DNA of 64,000 bases, from positions 17,262 to 81,261 of the forward strand of contig CACYQT010000032.1 of NCBI GenBank assembly GCA_902776645.1, read 5' to 3'. Source of the stretch: an uncultured bacterium (lineage in GTDB: Bacteria > Verrucomicrobiota > Lentisphaeria > Oligosphaerales > Oligosphaeraceae). The first letter of the stretch is position 1; each line of letters opens with the position of its first letter. Both the position numbers and the translations under genes were made by a program. The notes under the pieces are model-generated. The model did not search any database. It was not told the DNA's origin and saw nothing but the letters and a program-made list of their open reading frames with translations. This document shows, piece after piece, positions 1-7,169 of this stretch.

Positions 1-2
1 AA

Positions 3-398
3 CGGGAACTTGGAATCGCGCGCTGTGGACTGGCCTGTTGTCTGTGCTCAGAAAATGTCAAATGCAAAGGATGCAAGCAGGACGGTTTTCTGGAGCTTCC
101 ATGGTGCAAGAATGCGAATTGGTGCGAAAACAGAAAATGCGTGATTGAAAAGAACATCGGCGGCTGTTATGAATGTGAGCCGATGCATTGTCGCAAAGGT
201 TTGTACGCAAATAAGATCAAGGCGCGTGCTTTCGCGGAGTTCGCCCGAAGATACGGCCTGGAGGAATTGCTGGACTGCCTGGAACGAAATGAACAGGCGG
301 GCATTGTCTATCATCGTGAAGGAATCATGGGCGACTATGATGAATTCGATGATATCGAGAAGCTGATTCTCTTTATCAAAACAGGAAAACATTCATAA
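3..398 (+). CDS. DUF3795-type cysteine-rich protein, 5' end cut by window
   Basis: The reading frame is open from the first bases, so the start lies outside the window; at least 131 residues are visible. The N-terminal part is very Cys-rich: CGLACCLCS, a CKGCK pair, then spaced single Cys residues up to CYECEP. This layout is typical of DUF3795 proteins, which are thought to bind a metal through these cysteines but have no established reaction. The C-terminal half is ordinary, helical and charged, and ends IKTGKHS. A second, different DUF3795-like gene lies at 12070-12501. Family call by motif recognition; function unknown. Confidence 0.7.
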   Translation, partial: RELGIARCGLACCLCSENVKCKGCKQDGFLELPWCKNANWCENRKCVIEKNIGGCYECEPMHCRKGLYANKIKARAFAEFARRYGLEELLDCLERNEQAGIVYHREGIMGDYDEFDDIEKLILFIKTGKHS

Positions 399-464
399 CA
401 AATATTATGAACGAGATATGCATTTCAATTTTATGAATAGAAAATTTTGTATGGATCGCTAAAA

Positions 465-926
465 ATGCATGAAATAGAATACAGGATCGCGTCTGAAAAG
501 GATATTGATCTTATGATGAGCAGCCGACTGGAAATGCTCCGGGTGGTCAATGCTTTGGATGCGGATTATCAATTTTCTGAAGATTTTATCCATGACAGCC
601 GTGTCTTTTTTCAAAAAGGAAACCAAACGACGGTTCTGGCCATTGCAGAGGAAAATGTCATCGGTTGCGCGACAATTTGTTATATTTGGCTCATGCCGAC
701 ATTTTCCCATCCGACCGGAAAACGAGCGCATCTGATGAATGTCTATACATCGGAACCCTATCGCAGGCAGGGAGTTGCGAAGAAAATGGTTTCCATGCTG
801 ATGGAAGATGCATGGAATCATGGAGCGACAGAGATAAGTCTGGATTCGACGCCATCAGGGCATCCTTTCTATGAAAGTCTTGGCTTTGTCGATTCAAAGG
901 AATGCATGGTGTTTGTAAGATCCTGA
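465..926 (+). CDS. GNAT family N-acetyltransferase
   Basis: A 153-residue protein with the GNAT fold: an N-terminal YRIASEKDIDLMMSSRLEMLR helix region, a central NVIGCATICYIW strand, and the acetyl-CoA binding motif A as YTSEPYRRQGVAKKMVSMLM (R/Q-x-x-G-x-A type), followed by ISLDSTPSGHPFYESLGF. It should transfer an acetyl group from acetyl-CoA to an amine; the substrate cannot be read from sequence. I chose ATG 465. A TTG in the same frame at 447 would add six residues that do not fit the family. No strong Shine-Dalgarno is visible. It is the first of three GNAT genes in the first 12 kb. Confidence 0.85.
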   Translation: MHEIEYRIASEKDIDLMMSSRLEMLRVVNALDADYQFSEDFIHDSRVFFQKGNQTTVLAIAEENVIGCATICYIWLMPTFSHPTGKRAHLMNVYTSEPYRRQGVAKKMVSMLMEDAWNHGATEISLDSTPSGHPFYESLGFVDSKECMVFVRS

Positions 927-978
927 AACTGGCAAGGAGCGGCCAAGCCGCAATCCAAACGATCACTTCGGCTTCTTT

Positions 979-1098
979 GTCTAGTCGTCTGACATCCTTT
1001 GCACGTCTCATGTCTCGCGTCTCGCGTCCAAACCACATGATGGCAACACCATTGCCCTCCTGCAGGAATGAAAACAAGAAAATGAACAATAATAGCAT
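979..1098 (-). repeat. Dispersed intergenic repeat, copy A
   Basis: Read on the minus strand this gap matches the region at 13567-13775 block by block: a CTATTATTGTTCATTTTCTTG segment (here 1078-1097), a small GCAATGG...GCCAT hairpin, and a GACGCGAGACGCGAGACATG segment leading into GTGCAAAGGATGTCAGACG. The order of the blocks is conserved, although the sequences differ at about one base in six. No ORF is supported in this gap. See copies B (13567) and C (51269). Confidence 0.65.
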
Positions 1099-1110
1099 GG
1101 AGTTTTTTTC

Positions 1111-1563
1111 ATGAAAGTCACGATAAGAATAGTCACCATAGCCGATTACGACGCGATCTTCGAATTATGGAACAGCACGGAACAAAGCCGCAGGGCGTTG
1201 AATCCAGTCGATGACAGCCGCGATGGAATCGACCGATATTTGAAACGCAACCCAACCACCTGCTTTGCAGCCGTTATGGACGGCAATATCGTCGGCGTCA
1301 TTCTAAGCGGCCATGACGGCCGCCGTGGAATCATCCACCACCTGTGCGTGCATCCGGACTGCCGCCGCATGGGCATCGCGAGCCGTCTGGTCGCCATGGC
1401 CGAGGAGGCGTTGCAGAAGGAAGGTATCCAGAAGGTGTTCGGACTGGTTTTCAAAGACAACGATGTGGCCAACATGTTTTGGGAAACACAAGGCTACACG
1501 GCGCGGACCAATCTGAATTACCGCAACAAAAGCATGAACCGTCTCATTCCTGTCGGAAAATAA
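1111..1563 (+). CDS. GNAT family N-acetyltransferase
   Basis: A 150-residue single-domain GNAT protein. It begins VTIRIVTIADYDAIFELW and carries the acetyl-CoA motif as VHPDCRRMGIASRLVAMAEEAL, then VFGLVFKDNDVANMFWETQGY, the usual last strand and helix. The CVHPDCRRMGI layout is like RimI/ribosomal-protein or small-molecule acetyltransferases, but the substrate is unknown. ATG 1111 follows a GGAG at 1100-1103 with about 7 bases of spacing. It ends 7 bp before the convergent stop at 1571. Confidence 0.85.
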   Translation: MKVTIRIVTIADYDAIFELWNSTEQSRRALNPVDDSRDGIDRYLKRNPTTCFAAVMDGNIVGVILSGHDGRRGIIHHLCVHPDCRRMGIASRLVAMAEEALQKEGIQKVFGLVFKDNDVANMFWETQGYTARTNLNYRNKSMNRLIPVGK

Positions 1564-1570
1564 CAGACCG

Positions 1571-2668
1571 TTATTTATTATCCACCCAATGCGCATGGGC
1601 GTGGGTCATCAGCTTGTCCGCGTCTCGTTCGGACATCCCAGGGAAAAGCAGATAGCAGGCTTTTGTACCATAACGGTCCAGAAAACGGTCCGCCCGGTCG
1701 ATCCAGTTGTCAACATTGCCTTCGTAAATTTGCACCCACAAGCACTTTCCGGCAGCGGCAACTTGATCGTAAATATTATACCAGCAAGGTGCCGCGCCGT
1801 CCGGTTTTCCCGCTCCCGCGGTCCATTGCAGCGCATCCAGTGCCTCTATTTCCATGATGGCTGGAAGATGGCGGACCGCGTCAGGCCCGTCCAGATGGTA
1901 AACGGAATGATTCAGCCGTTTCACCTGTTTTTTCATCGTCGGCAGCACAAATTTTCTGTAGTGCTCAGGGGAAATCATCGCCGAAAAATCACACTGCACT
2001 TTTGCCACTTTTCCACGCCCAATCACGCAGAAACAATAGAAACTTGAAACACCTTCCAATGTTTTCAAGGCGTCATAAAGCAAGTCATAGCAAGGGAAAT
2101 ACGTTTCATAAATCTCGTCCAACGCCTGCAAAACCGCTTCCGGTTCGTCGATCATGTCGATCAGCAATTCCTCCGTGCCGCGCAGGGCGGCAAGAATGTC
2201 GATGTTTTCCACAAGATCGGGGAAATTGACGATATAATCATTATTTCCGGCGGCTTTTTTCAATTCCTTCAAAACGTCGAAATGCTTTTTGAACCAGTAT
2301 CCGTTCGGATCGAATGTAATAGGCTGTCTGTTCGTAATATCTTGTATACAAGGCTCATACCAGACGGTATTCGGGGCAAAGACAGGCTTTGAACCGAGAT
2401 AGACGGCAAGCGAACCGGGCCCGATACTGGAAGACGCCTGCGCATAGCTGTCCGCAAGATAAAGATTGTTCTTCAGGTTCGCTATTGTCTGGCCCAATTT
2501 CAAATCAAGACCGATATACCGGTCTTCATCGTCTTTTGGCGGCGGAGACGGCGTTCTCGCCCCGTCCCGTCTGGCGACGACCCACATCAACGGAAGCCCC
2601 TTGTTGTCACGCCGCCACCAATCTTCAAAACGATCCACCAAATTGTCATTCTGATTTTGAAATATCAT
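1571..2668 (-). CDS. Uroporphyrinogen decarboxylase-family protein (methyltransferase-like)
   Basis: A 365-residue protein of the URO-D superfamily. The N-terminal part has RFEDWWRRDNKGLPLMWVV, then a TIM-barrel-type layout with VENIDILAALRGTEELLIDM, VQCDFSAMISPEHYRKFVLP and SVYHLDGPDAVRHLPAIMEI. In this superfamily HepD/HemE decarboxylates uroporphyrinogen, while MtaA/CmuA-like members move methyl groups between corrinoid proteins and thiols. This protein lacks the HemE N-terminal signature, so a methyltransferase or uncharacterised role is more likely. It has a paralog just upstream (2866-3942), with the HLDG and CDF motifs shared. The start follows AGGATGAT on the minus strand. Confidence 0.75.
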   Translation of the reverse strand: MIFQNQNDNLVDRFEDWWRRDNKGLPLMWVVARRDGARTPSPPPKDDEDRYIGLDLKLGQTIANLKNNLYLADSYAQASSSIGPGSLAVYLGSKPVFAPNTVWYEPCIQDITNRQPITFDPNGYWFKKHFDVLKELKKAAGNNDYIVNFPDLVENIDILAALRGTEELLIDMIDEPEAVLQALDEIYETYFPCYDLLYDALKTLEGVSSFYCFCVIGRGKVAKVQCDFSAMISPEHYRKFVLPTMKKQVKRLNHSVYHLDGPDAVRHLPAIMEIEALDALQWTAGAGKPDGAAPCWYNIYDQVAAAGKCLWVQIYEGNVDNWIDRADRFLDRYGTKACYLLFPGMSERDADKLMTHAHAHWVDNK

Positions 2669-2682
2669 ATCATCCTGCTATT

Positions 2683-2858
2683 TACAATTAACAATTAACA
2701 ATTAACAATTAACAATTATAAATGATAAATTTAGAATTGTGGATTGTAAACTGTAAACTGTAAACTGTTAATTGTAAACTGTTAATTGTAAACTGTAAAC
2801 TGTTAATTGTAAACTGTAAACTGTTAATTGTAAACTGTTAATTGTTAATTGTTAATTA
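2683..2858. repeat. Heptanucleotide tandem repeat array with dyad symmetry
   Basis: About 175 bp made almost only of 7-bp units. The left part is TTAACAA repeated about five times; the right part mixes TGTAAAC and TGTTAAT units (about 16 in all) and ends in three TGTTAAT. The left and right ends are reverse complements (TTAACAA against TTGTTAA), so a long imperfect hairpin is possible. The array sits between two URO-D-family genes on the same strand. It has no unique spacers and so is not a CRISPR. Confidence 0.9.
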
Positions 2859-2865
2859 GAAAAGA

Positions 2866-3942
2866 TCAGCGGAGATCAAGCAGCCGTCGCATCAACGCCT
2901 CATCCTGGAAAGGTATTCCGAAGCGGCAGTAGAAACCGTTCGCCCCGACGATGTCCGACACCTTGAAGAAATCCTCTATCCCGCCGACAAAGAAGATGCC
3001 TTTTCCGGCGGCTTTGATCTTCCGGTAAACGTCCAGCCAGTGCATGGGACCGGGCTTTCCGTCGCCGAACACCCACTGCACCGCATTCAGCTTGGGCAGA
3101 GTCAGAAGCGTGTCGAGATGGCATAGCTCCCCGACTCCGTCCAGATGGTAGATGACATTGTCCAGCCGTTCCGTATCCCGTTCCAATGTTGGCAGGACGA
3201 ATTTCTTAAACATTTCGTCGCCAATCATATAGCAGAAATCGCACTGGACAATATAAGATGGCGTGGGACTGAGAATAACCGACCAGTCCGTCCATCCCAT
3301 GCTTCCGCCTTTTGGATGGAGGATTGTGCAGAAATCATCGTATGCCGCATACCAGGCCGTTTCGATTTCGCCAATGAGACGCAGGACTTCCTCCGGCTCG
3401 TCGATAAGATCCATCAGGAGGTTTTCCGTGCCGCGCAACGTCGCCGCAACATCCATCACGCCTCCGAGATCGGGCATGCCGATGGCCACGACGCCGTCCC
3501 ACCGGTCCATGCCTGCCTGGTAGATGGCCTTGATCCGTTTTACCCATTTGTTCTCCGGATCATAGACCGCATGGATGTCGCCTATTTCCCGCTCCTTATC
3601 CGGTGAAAACCACACTCTTCCTGAGGAATTATCCAATGTGGCGCCGCAGAACGCCGCCAGAACGCCTGGTCCAAAAGCGTTCAGATTGACCTGCGGATAT
3701 CCGTCCCCCGCGAATTCAAGAGTCGAAAGATCTTCATCCATCTTTTCAATCAATTCTTCTGGAGACCAGCGGAAGTCCGCACAAGAAGCTTGGCTGAGGC
3801 TTGGGGCGCGTGCTTTTCCCGCCGAGGGATGCGCACCATAGCGGAGCAATGCCATGAGCGGCCTGTCCAGCTCCCCACGCCACCAGCGGTCATAGTTTCC
3901 CATGACTTCCGCCATCCGCTCTTTTGTAAAGTGTATCGCCAT
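2866..3942 (-). CDS. Uroporphyrinogen decarboxylase-family protein, second copy
   Basis: A 358-residue paralog of the 1571-2668 product. Shared landmarks are YDRWWRGELDRPLMALLRYG near the N terminus, DVAATLRGTENLLMDLIDEPEEV in the middle, YIVQCDFCYMIGDEMFKKFVLP, and VIYHLDGVGELCHLDTLL. The His and Asp of HLDG are kept, and they probably lie in the barrel active site. The reaction is unknown; corrinoid-linked methyl transfer is the main candidate from family membership. The start ATG at 3942 follows AGAAG. The 239-bp gap to the divergent gene at 4182 should hold both promoters, but I see no convincing hexamers. Confidence 0.75.
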   Translation of the reverse strand: MAIHFTKERMAEVMGNYDRWWRGELDRPLMALLRYGAHPSAGKARAPSLSQASCADFRWSPEELIEKMDEDLSTLEFAGDGYPQVNLNAFGPGVLAAFCGATLDNSSGRVWFSPDKEREIGDIHAVYDPENKWVKRIKAIYQAGMDRWDGVVAIGMPDLGGVMDVAATLRGTENLLMDLIDEPEEVLRLIGEIETAWYAAYDDFCTILHPKGGSMGWTDWSVILSPTPSYIVQCDFCYMIGDEMFKKFVLPTLERDTERLDNVIYHLDGVGELCHLDTLLTLPKLNAVQWVFGDGKPGPMHWLDVYRKIKAAGKGIFFVGGIEDFFKVSDIVGANGFYCRFGIPFQDEALMRRLLDLR

Positions 3943-4181
3943 TGTTTCTTCTCAATCAAAACTGTGTATTGGAACAGTGAACATCTGATCGTGATGTCCT
4001 CTGAAAATCTTATCATGATCAAATTGTACATGAGTTCAATTCTCTTGTCAAGGAATCAAAAGTGATTTTCGAAAAGATTTTCTGAAGAAACCTCTTGAAA
4101 ACTCAAAGATTATAGATACACTAAACAGGAGACGAGTCTCCAAACTAAATTGATGGTCGAATCATCTTTGGTTGAAGCGAT

Positions 4182-4829
4182 ATGAAAATTGCGAACAACA
4201 TCATCAAAGCACATCTGAAAAATGTTTACTTCCTATGCGGCGGAGCATACGGCGGCAAGACCACCATGGCGAAACTGCTTGAAGAAAAACATGGCTTTAT
4301 CAGACATCGCCAAGGGGATCATTGGGACGACTATGCGCGTCTGGCAAATGCCACAGAACAGCCTGCCATGAGTACAGACAGAAGCGCTGATTGGCATGGT
4401 TATTTCGCTCAGCCGCCTCGTCAATATGCAGATTGGCTACACGCTAGCACAAGGGAGGAGGCTGAATTCACAATCGTTGATCTTCTTGAACTTCCGAAAA
4501 ATCAAAAAATCATCGTGGATGCTCTCATTCCAATCGATATCCTAAAGGACATCAGTGATATTGATCATGTGTTCCTGTTGTTTGCTCCTGATGAGATGAA
4601 GCGGAAACATTATTTCGATCGCGCGGACAAAGACGATGTATATCGTTTCATTCTCTCATTTCCAGATGGAAAAGAATTGCTGGACAATGTGATAGAAGCA
4701 TTGAACATCGACAATGAAGTTGAACGGCAGAATATCATCAACAGCGGATTCAAGTATTTGGAAAGAACTGAAAATGATACGATTGAACATACATTAGGCA
4801 TTATCGAAAAGCATTTTGGATTACGATAA
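4182..4829 (+). CDS. P-loop nucleotide-binding protein (AAA/kinase-like)
   Basis: A 215-residue protein with a Walker A variant GGAYGGKTTMAKLLEE near residue 20, in the place where small-molecule kinases have their P-loop. A later hydrophobic strand plus acid, KIIVDALIPIDIL, and FLLFAPDEMKRKHYFDR resemble nucleoside or shikimate kinase-like folds. No substrate motif is recognised. The stop TAA overlaps by one base an ATG in the frame of the next gene, and the methyltransferase start lies 17 bp on, so the two are probably cotranscribed. This could be a kinase acting on an antibiotic or metabolite, but that is a guess. Confidence 0.6.
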   Translation: MKIANNIIKAHLKNVYFLCGGAYGGKTTMAKLLEEKHGFIRHRQGDHWDDYARLANATEQPAMSTDRSADWHGYFAQPPRQYADWLHASTREEAEFTIVDLLELPKNQKIIVDALIPIDILKDISDIDHVFLLFAPDEMKRKHYFDRADKDDVYRFILSFPDGKELLDNVIEALNIDNEVERQNIINSGFKYLERTENDTIEHTLGIIEKHFGLR

Positions 4830-4846
4830 TGGGAGGTCGTTTTGGA

Positions 4847-5602
4847 ATGAGAGACTATAGTACACAGAACAAAAAAGCTTGGGAATATAATGCTTACGAT
4901 TTCTGGGTAAAAAATGCAGGAACACCAGAAGAAATGGCCAAGAAGAATCTGGAGAATCCCAAAAAGATGCTTCGGAAATATGCCCAATACTTTGATAAAT
5001 TTGAAGGTATCAAGGTTGCAAATATCTGCGGTTCATGCGGCAAGAAAGCCATTCCGCTGGCCTTGCTTGGAGCCGATGTGACGATTTTCGATATCTCTGA
5101 ACACAACAAACGGTACGCAATGGAAGTCGCCGTCGCTGCAAATACGACAATAAACTATGAAGTCGGCGATGTATTGGACATTGATTTGAATCAGTATGGC
5201 GGATACTTTGATGTTGTGTTCATGGAAGGCGGAATCCTTCATTATTTCCATGATATCGACGAATTCATGGAAAAGATGAACGCCATTCTAAAAAAGGGTG
5301 GCAAAATGATTTGCAGCGATTTCCATCCGTTTACCAAAATCATCGATTCTCTTGGTTTCCAGTGGTCTTCCATGAACTATTTCTCCACGGACGTCTTTGA
5401 AGGCGAGATGGCGCATGCGCGTTTTTTCGATGAAGAGACACGCAAAAACATGCCGAAATGCAGCTATCGGAAATACACGATTAGCGAAATCATCAATTCG
5501 ATTATCGGAAACGGTTTTACTCTTCAGAGATTTGACGAACATCCCTCTTGGGAAAATGCGGAACTGCCAGGAGAATTCACGGCAATTGGAATTAAGCCGT
5601 GA
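4847..5602 (+). CDS. Class I SAM-dependent methyltransferase
   Basis: A 251-residue methyltransferase. After an N-terminal helix region rich in Trp and Tyr (KKAWEYNAYDFWVKNAG), the SAM site reads VANICGSCGKKAIPLALLGADVTIFDIS, which is motif I plus the acidic end of strand 2. It is followed by VGDVLDIDL and VVFMEGGILHYFHDIDEF. The substrate is unknown. I preferred ATG 4847 over ATG 4829 because GGGAGGT at 4831-4837 lies 9 bases before it. It follows the P-loop gene closely, and the pair may modify one small molecule. Confidence 0.8.
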   Translation: MRDYSTQNKKAWEYNAYDFWVKNAGTPEEMAKKNLENPKKMLRKYAQYFDKFEGIKVANICGSCGKKAIPLALLGADVTIFDISEHNKRYAMEVAVAANTTINYEVGDVLDIDLNQYGGYFDVVFMEGGILHYFHDIDEFMEKMNAILKKGGKMICSDFHPFTKIIDSLGFQWSSMNYFSTDVFEGEMAHARFFDEETRKNMPKCSYRKYTISEIINSIIGNGFTLQRFDEHPSWENAELPGEFTAIGIKP

Positions 5603-5617
5603 TTATTCGTGTCTCCC

Positions 5618-5676
5618 TAGTTGACATTTGAACGGTAAAAAGTTATAGTATCAAACAAATGTCAACTAACAAGGAG
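5618..5676 (+). promoter_or_regulatory. AbiE promoter with perfect 13-bp inverted repeat operator
   Basis: A sigma70-type promoter is plain: TTGACA at 5621-5626, 17 bp, TATAGT at 5644-5649. The arms TAGTTGACATTTG (5618-5630) and CAAATGTCAACTA (5656-5668) are exact reverse complements; one covers the -35 and the other the transcription start. AAGGAG (5671-5676) is the ribosome binding site, 7 bases before ATG 5684. In studied AbiE systems the AbiEi antitoxin binds inverted repeats in its own promoter and represses it. The layout here fits that. Confidence 0.88.
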
Positions 5677-5683
5677 TATGATC

Positions 5684-6280
5684 ATGAGTAGCATTAATCC
5701 AATTATCATGAGGTCGTTGGTCAAGAACAACAACATGATCACGACATCCGAGGTTCTTGCACTCGGTTTTTCCAGACAACTTCTTCAGAAATATGTTTTC
5801 GCAGGTTTATTAGAACGGATACGTCAAGGAGTCTATATTCTACCCGATACAATCCATGATGACATGTACACGTTGATGCAACGATCCAAGCATATCATTT
5901 TTTCTCATGAGAGCGCACTTTTTCTGAACGGTTTATCTGACAGAACGCCGTTTATTCATAGCATTACACTGCCAAGCAACAAGGCCGTTCCAAACTCGAT
6001 AAAAGATGAATGTGTTTGTTTTTATATTAAATCTGAATTTCATAAACTTGGTCTAATTGAACTAAATACTAGCTTTGGAAACAAAGTCCGTTGCTATAAT
6101 CCTGAGAGGACAGTGTGTGATTTTTTACGAACAAGAAATCGTTGTGATGAAGAGACTGTAGTTTCTGCTATCAAGAATTACGCAACTTACGACAAAAAAG
6201 ATTTAAACCGCTTGGCTGATTATGCAGAACAGTTGAAAGTCAATACTGACTTAAAGAAGTACATGGAGGTGCTACTATGA
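5684..6280 (+). CDS. abiEi: AbiEi-family antitoxin / transcriptional regulator
   Basis: A 198-residue protein. The N-terminal winged-helix shows as MITTSEVLALGFSRQLLQKYV with LLERIRQGVYILPD, the usual AbiEi N-terminal domain. The C-terminal part (IIFSHESALFLNGLSDR, FHKLGLIELNTSFGNKVRCYNPERTVCDFLR) matches the AbiEi C-terminal domain that blocks the toxin. The role known from the family is antitoxin of a type IV system and repressor of its own promoter. ATG 5684 was chosen over 5678 because of the spacing from AAGGAG. It overlaps the toxin gene by 4 bp. The pair is AT-richer than its neighbours, which suggests acquisition. Confidence 0.85.
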   Translation: MSSINPIIMRSLVKNNNMITTSEVLALGFSRQLLQKYVFAGLLERIRQGVYILPDTIHDDMYTLMQRSKHIIFSHESALFLNGLSDRTPFIHSITLPSNKAVPNSIKDECVCFYIKSEFHKLGLIELNTSFGNKVRCYNPERTVCDFLRTRNRCDEETVVSAIKNYATYDKKDLNRLADYAEQLKVNTDLKKYMEVLL

Positions 6281-7113
6281 GTTCAAAAGCCATGAGCTTG
6301 AAGGATAGAATTCGAAATCATGCAAAAAAGAACCATATAGCAGCACAAGTAGTCCTCCAAAACTTCTTGTTTGAACGATTTCTCGTCAGGCTTTCCAAAT
6401 CAAAATACAAGGATAAGTTTATTATCAAAGGCGGAATGCTCATTTCAGCTATCGTTGGTCTAGATACACGCTCAACGATGGATCTTGATACAACTTTAAA
6501 AGACTTGCCACTTACAGAAGAAATCATTCGTGCTGCTATTGATGCTATCAGTAATGTAACGCTTGATGATGAAGTGGAATTTCACATTGTATCTATTGAA
6601 TTGATCCGAAAAGATGATCAATACGGTGGTTATCGAGTCAAGTTAAATGCAGTATATGATACAATAAACACACCACTATCGATTGATGTTTCAACTGGAG
6701 ACGTTATTACGCCTGGTGCCATTCAATATGAATTCAGCGGACTCTTTAATGAAAATGAACATATCACATTATTGGGATATAATATTGAAACAGTCTTAGC
6801 AGAGAAAGTCGAAACCATTCTCAGTAGAGGGGTTTTCAATACCAGACCAAGAGATTATTATGATATCTATATTCTAGCAACGACACAGAATTATAGTCAA
6901 GAAATTTTTGATATGGCGCTTTCCGCGACAGCAACCCATAGAGGAAGTACTAAAATCATTTCAGATCGGACCGCTATTGTATCGCGTATCGCTGGAAGTG
7001 AAGTGCTTCAAGAAATGTGGATGAAGTATCAGAATCGTTTTTCATATGCAAAGGAAATCCCGTTCACAGTCATTATAGAAGCTTTGAAAAACTTACTCGG
7101 ACTTTTGTCATGA
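6277..7113 (+). CDS. abiEii: AbiEii-family nucleotidyltransferase toxin
   Basis: A 278-residue DUF1814/AbiEii nucleotidyltransferase. Visible motifs are IIKGGMLISA (motif I, GG), RSTMDLDTTL (motif II, the D-x-D metal site), LSIDVSTGDVI (third acid) and ETVLAEKVETIL followed by RPRDYYDIYIL (motif IV). In family members the toxin transfers a nucleotide to an RNA target such as tRNA and stops growth; AbiEi neutralises it. The start overlaps the antitoxin stop as ATGA, so translation is coupled. All motifs look intact, so the system is probably active. The name means phage abortive infection, but whether it defends here is not shown. Confidence 0.85.
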   Translation: MSSKAMSLKDRIRNHAKKNHIAAQVVLQNFLFERFLVRLSKSKYKDKFIIKGGMLISAIVGLDTRSTMDLDTTLKDLPLTEEIIRAAIDAISNVTLDDEVEFHIVSIELIRKDDQYGGYRVKLNAVYDTINTPLSIDVSTGDVITPGAIQYEFSGLFNENEHITLLGYNIETVLAEKVETILSRGVFNTRPRDYYDIYILATTQNYSQEIFDMALSATATHRGSTKIISDRTAIVSRIAGSEVLQEMWMKYQNRFSYAKEIPFTVIIEALKNLLGLLS

Positions 7114-7169
7114 GATAATTATTATTCAGTAATATATTGTGATATTCTTATAGATAGGAAATTTTAAAC

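Noticed and set aside
2683..2858. CRISPR array
   Set aside because: Units are 7 bp with no unique spacers, and no cas gene is near.
3943..4181. Divergent promoter or riboswitch between the URO-D and P-loop genes
   Set aside because: I could not find a -35/-10 pair or a conserved structured RNA (no cobalamin or SAM riboswitch core) that I could defend.
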